Source of the DNA: Collimonas sp. OK307
Lineage (GTDB): Bacteria > Pseudomonadota > Gammaproteobacteria > Burkholderiales > Burkholderiaceae_D
NCBI RefSeq assembly: GCF_900113705.1
Contig: NZ_FOQI01000010.1
Coordinates: forward strand, 1 to 64,000
DNA: 64,000 bases
Direction: 5' to 3'
The first letter of the stretch is position 1; every line of letters begins with the position of its first letter. The translations under genes were made by a program, and so were the position numbers. This document shows, piece by piece, positions 61,096 to 64,000 of the stretch. Below the pieces are notes generated by a model. It was given only the letters and a program-made list of their open reading frames with translations. It ran no database searches and was not told where the DNA came from.

Positions 61096-62244
61096 TTAGT
61101 CCAAATTTTTGATAATCCAGTTTCCATTTTCGAGTACGACCGCGCGGTCGCAATCGAACTCGTCTTGATCGTTTTCGTGGCCGGGCAGACTCTGGATCAC
61201 AACTTCCCCAGCCTTGCGCAACTCAACGATCTTTTCCTTCAAACCTGCTTCAACTCCCCAAGGCGCATGAATTGCGCGCTTGCGGATTGCTACCGGAATC
61301 AGTCTTGCCAGCTCGCGCAAATCCATCGAGAAGCCGGTGGCCGGACGCGAACGGCCGAATGCCGCACCGACGTCGTAACGGCCGCCGCGCAATATGGCGT
61401 TCGGCAAACCGGGCACGTAGGCGGCGAAAATCAAACCACTTTCGTAATGATACCCGCGTAAGTCGGCTAAATCGACGGTAACGCAATCTTTCCCGGCGGC
61501 TTCCGCCAGGGTTTCCAGTTCGTCCAGCGCCTTGGCGATGGCTGGCAAAGCCGGCAACACCTGCCGCGCCTGCTGCAATACGCTGGCATCGCCATATAAA
61601 CCGGGCAGCGCCAGCAAGGCGGCGCGGGTCTGTGGCTTGTAATTGACGCTGATGGTGCGTAAGCCAGGCAAATCCTTTGCTTCCAGCAACGCGACCAATT
61701 CGCTTTCATCCACTTTGGCGGCATCGTCGCCGCCGATAATTGTGCGCAAAATACCGACATGGCACAAATCCAGCCGCACCTGGGTAATTCCGGCCAAGGC
61801 CAGGGTCGCCAGCGCCAGTTCCTGGATTTCGGCATCGGCTTCAAGCCCCAGATGGCCGTAAATCTCGGCGCCGATCTGCAACGGTTCGCGGGTGGCGTGC
61901 AAGCCGATCTGGCGGGTATGCAAGACGCTGCCGACGTAGCACAGACGGGTAACCGACTCGCGATTCAGCAAATGCGCATCGATACGGGCAACCTGGGTGG
62001 TCATGTCGGCACGAATACCGAGCGTGCGGCCGGACAGCTGGTCAACCAGTTTGAAGGTCCGCAGATCGGTATCCTGGCCGGCGCCGGCCAGCAAGGACTC
62101 CAGATATTCCAGCATCGGCGGCATGACCAGTTCGTAGCCATACAAACGGAAATTATCCAGTATCAGGCGACGCAGATCTTCAATCTTGCGCGCTTCCGAC
62201 GGCAAGACATCGGCAATATTTTCAGGGAGAAGCCAATTCGGCAT
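61096..62244 (-). CDS. hisZ: ATP phosphoribosyltransferase regulatory subunit
   Basis: A 382-residue HisRS-like protein that forms the HisZ subunit with short HisG for the first step of histidine synthesis. Class II synthetase-like motifs: [20 protein letters not shown] at the start, [18 protein letters not shown] near 36, [20 protein letters not shown] near 73. It lacks the tRNA-binding domain, matching HisZ length. It stands between hflC and purA, the usual place in this order, away from other his genes. AT-rich inverted repeats lie just upstream. Confidence 0.95.
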   Translation of the reverse strand: MPNWLLPENIADVLPSEARKIEDLRRLILDNFRLYGYELVMPPMLEYLESLLAGAGQDTDLRTFKLVDQLSGRTLGIRADMTTQVARIDAHLLNRESVTRLCYVGSVLHTRQIGLHATREPLQIGAEIYGHLGLEADAEIQELALATLALAGITQVRLDLCHVGILRTIIGGDDAAKVDESELVALLEAKDLPGLRTISVNYKPQTRAALLALPGLYGDASVLQQARQVLPALPAIAKALDELETLAEAAGKDCVTVDLADLRGYHYESGLIFAAYVPGLPNAILRGGRYDVGAAFGRSRPATGFSMDLRELARLIPVAIRKRAIHAPWGVEAGLKEKIVELRKAGEVVIQSLPGHENDQDEFDCDRAVVLENGNWIIKNLD

Positions 62245-62304
62245 ATTAAAAATGAATCTAGGGAAAATTACTTTTGTGAATCAATTCGGCTAAAGGCTGA
62301 GGAT

Positions 62305-62360
62305 TTGATTAATTTGATAAATTAATCAATCAATCGATTGTTTTTTTAATAAAAAAACAA
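62305..62360. promoter_or_regulatory. AT-rich inverted repeats upstream of hisZ
   Basis: TTGATTAATTT (62305-62315), spacer GAT, AAATTAATCAA (62319-62329) is a perfect 11-bp dyad; TTGTTTTTTT (62338-62347), AAT, AAAAAAACAA (62351-62360) is a second. They lie in the hflC-hisZ gap and probably belong to the hisZ-purA promoter. Confidence 0.4.
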
Positions 62361-62386
62361 CACAAATATACGGCCGTCGAAAATAA

Positions 62387-62417
62387 GGAATGGCGCCTCA
62401 AGCGAGTGCGCCATTCC
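62387..62417 (-). terminator. Terminator of the hflKC operon
   Basis: GGAATGGCGC (62387-62396), 11-base loop, GCGCCATTCC (62408-62417). Read on the minus strand the stem is followed by TTATTTT, 30 bases after the hflC stop. Confidence 0.8.
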
Positions 62418-62446
62418 CGGACAACTTCAGTCTTGCAGAAAAAGAC

Positions 62447-63343
62447 TTATTTTTTTGCGGATACCGCAGCTCCGCCGCCGGCCGGACTCCGGAAATATTT
62501 AAAGAATTCCGAATTCGGATCAACCACCATCAAGTCCTGACGGGTCTTGAAGCTGGCACGATAAGCTTCGAGGCTACGATAGAACTTGTAAAACTCCGGG
62601 TTCTGACCAAATGCCTGGGCATAAATCTGCGAAGCTTTGGCATCGCCCTCACCGCGCATCTTTTCTGCATCGCGATAGGCTTCCGCCAGAATCACCGTAC
62701 GTTGCTTATCAGCATCGGCACGAATCTTTTCCGAATCGGCAGAACCGGTCGAACGCAATTCATTAGCTACCCGCAAACGCTCCGACTTCATGCGATCATA
62801 AACCGAGGCATTGATCTGGTCGACGTAATCCACCCGTTTCAGGCGGACATCAATGATATCGACACCGATCTGCTTGGATTCATCCTGCACCTTTTGACGA
62901 ATCGAATCCATCACCTTGCCGCGCTGGCCGGAAATCACTTCACGCACGGTGCGCTTGGTAATTTCATCGTTCAAAGCGGCTTTGACGATTTGCGACATGC
63001 GGTCCTGAGCACGTTTTTCATCACCGCCGAAACTGACGAAATACAATTTCGGATCGGTAATCCGCCATTTTACAAAGGCGTCGATCAGGATATTCATTTT
63101 TTCCGCAGTAATAAAACGGTCTGTATCCGGCGGATCGATAGTCAAGACCCGTTTATCCAGGAACAGCACGTTTTGAAACGGCGGCGGCAGTTTGAAATGC
63201 AAGCCAGGCTGGCTAATTACCTGCTTCACTTCACCAAAAGCGAACAAGATTGCATATTGGCGCTGGTCAACCACAAAGATGGTGGAGAGCATCAGCCACA
63301 GCGCGACGAAGACGAATATCAGCAACGAGATAAGGCGATTCAT
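62447..63343 (-). CDS. hflC: HflC, SPFH-domain subunit of the FtsH regulator complex
   Basis: A 298-residue membrane protein: one N-terminal helix (about 4-24, LISLLIFVFVALWLMLSTIF), SPFH/band-7 domain (about 25-200, VVDQRQYAILFAFGEVKQVI, RVKRVDYVDQINASVYDRM-like segment) and a coiled-coil tail (AYRDAEKMRGEGDAKASQIY). With HflK it forms the periplasm-facing cage around FtsH and moderates its proteolysis. Its start shares one base with the hflK stop (TAATG at 63341-63345), so the two are coupled. Confidence 0.96.
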   Translation of the reverse strand: MNRLISLLIFVFVALWLMLSTIFVVDQRQYAILFAFGEVKQVISQPGLHFKLPPPFQNVLFLDKRVLTIDPPDTDRFITAEKMNILIDAFVKWRITDPKLYFVSFGGDEKRAQDRMSQIVKAALNDEITKRTVREVISGQRGKVMDSIRQKVQDESKQIGVDIIDVRLKRVDYVDQINASVYDRMKSERLRVANELRSTGSADSEKIRADADKQRTVILAEAYRDAEKMRGEGDAKASQIYAQAFGQNPEFYKFYRSLEAYRASFKTRQDLMVVDPNSEFFKYFRSPAGGGAAVSAKK

Positions 63344-64000
63344 TATCTGCCCTCCCGATCACGAGAGTCCCGGCTATCACGCGAACGATCATCCGTCTGC
63401 GGCCGCGATTCAATCGTGCTGGCGCCATCCTTCATCACTGAAGGGGCCGCACCGCTTGCTGCGCTACCTGAACCGGCACCCGGCACGGCAGCTGCCGCCG
63501 ATTGTGCAATCAGCTTATCCAATGGCAAATACAATAAATTACTCCCGCTCTTAGCATCAACCATTACTTTTGTCGTATTCGCAAAAATTTGCTGCATGGT
63601 ATCCAGATACATCCGGTCTCGCGTTACTGCAGGCGCTTTCTGGTATTCGGTCAGAACCTGTTTGAAACGCGAAGCATCACCCTCGGCGTTGGCAGTCACT
63701 CGGGCGCTGTACGCTTCCGCTTCCTGCAGCAAACGCGACGCCGCACCGCGTGCCTTTGGAATCACGTCATTGGCATAAGCCTGGCCTTCATTCTTTTGAC
63801 GCTCGCGATCCTGTCCGGCTTTTACCGCATCGTCAAACGCAGCTTGCACCTGCTCCGGCGGTTGCACGCCTTGCATCGTGACATTGGTGATTTGCACGCC
63901 GGCCTGATAGTGATCCAGAATCCGCTGCATCAACTGGCTGGTATCCAGAGCCACTTTCTCCCGGCCCTCATACAGCACGAAATCCATCTTGTTTTTACCG
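63343..64000 (-). CDS. hflK: HflK, C-terminal part, 5' end outside the window
   Basis: The frame is open from the hflK stop at 63343 to the window edge, giving about 218 residues of the C-terminal half. Seen: SPFH part ending in NVTMQGVQPPEQVQAAFDDA, the coiled-coil AYANDVIPKARGAASRLLQE, and MYLDTMQQIFANTTKVMVDA. The tail, rich in Gly, Ser, Arg and Asp (DRSRDSRDSRDREGR at the very end), is the low-complexity end usual in HflK. The Met at 63987 is inside the gene. Partner of HflC in control of the FtsH protease. Confidence 0.95.
   Translation of the reverse strand, partial: GKNKMDFVLYEGREKVALDTSQLMQRILDHYQAGVQITNVTMQGVQPPEQVQAAFDDAVKAGQDRERQKNEGQAYANDVIPKARGAASRLLQEAEAYSARVTANAEGDASRFKQVLTEYQKAPAVTRDRMYLDTMQQIFANTTKVMVDAKSGSNLLYLPLDKLIAQSAAAAVPGAGSGSAASGAAPSVMKDGASTIESRPQTDDRSRDSRDSRDREGR

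Noticed and set aside
62390-63778. 462-codon plus-strand open frame opposite hflC and hflK
   Set aside because: It is fully antisense to two clear SPFH genes, has no family features and no ribosome binding site; long mirror frames are common in GC-rich DNA.

Overview
The window is a chromosomal segment of a betaproteobacterium of order Burkholderiales, most likely family Oxalobacteraceae; Collimonas or a close relative is a guess from gene content, not a proven assignment. The hflK-hflC-hisZ-purA-phosphoribosyltransferase order at the right end, the 1.6 kb-codon NAD-glutamate dehydrogenase, the GC-rich codon use and the fused IolC-DUF2090 enzyme all fit. I see no insertion sequence, prophage, CRISPR array or rRNA.

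Left part (1-21.8 kb): the edge of a gene on the minus strand, a crotonase-family protein and NAD-glutamate dehydrogenase; a PAP2-like membrane protein, a CBS-domain protein, a TPR lipoprotein with a transglutaminase-like N-terminal domain, two small proteins, and a three-gene MCE lipid-transport cluster (MlaE-like permease, MlaD-like protein, lipoprotein) that has no ATPase gene beside it. Then come a secreted lipase-like lipoprotein, a LysR regulator with an inverted repeat over its translation start, trans-aconitate methyltransferase, a two-gene chromate transporter, GloA2, the RNA helicase DbpA, a LuxR solo followed closely by an LtrA-like membrane protein, and an AraC regulator.

Middle (21.9-38 kb): tauABC taurine transport without tauD, divergent from a hipBA toxin-antitoxin operon with a repeat-rich operator; a DyP peroxidase and an interstrand-crosslink glycosylase of the YcaQ/AlkX family; a PAS-GGDEF-EAL membrane protein divergent from a large Pls/PosA-type single-module peptide synthetase (the most interesting gene for natural-product biology); a BCCT transporter; and tRNA-Leu(CAG) with its terminator.

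Right part (38-59.2 kb): a large inositol and cyclitol/sugar catabolic locus. A minus-strand operon runs substrate-binding protein, permease, ATPase, iolC, iolD, iolE, iolB, divergent from an RpiR-family regulator. Two IolG-like dehydrogenases and an MHS-type MFS transporter follow on the minus strand. Divergent from these is a LacI-family regulator with an 18-bp perfect palindrome in its promoter, leading a plus-strand operon of a second CUT2 ABC transporter, a sugar-phosphate-isomerase-like TIM barrel and a third Gfo/Idh/MocA dehydrogenase. Together they could import several inositol isomers or related polyols, oxidise them to inososes and feed the IolE-IolD-IolB-IolC route; iolA is not in the window.

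Far right (59.2-64 kb): housekeeping genes for a phosphoribosyltransferase, PurA, HisZ, HflC and the 3' part of hflK, which runs off the window.
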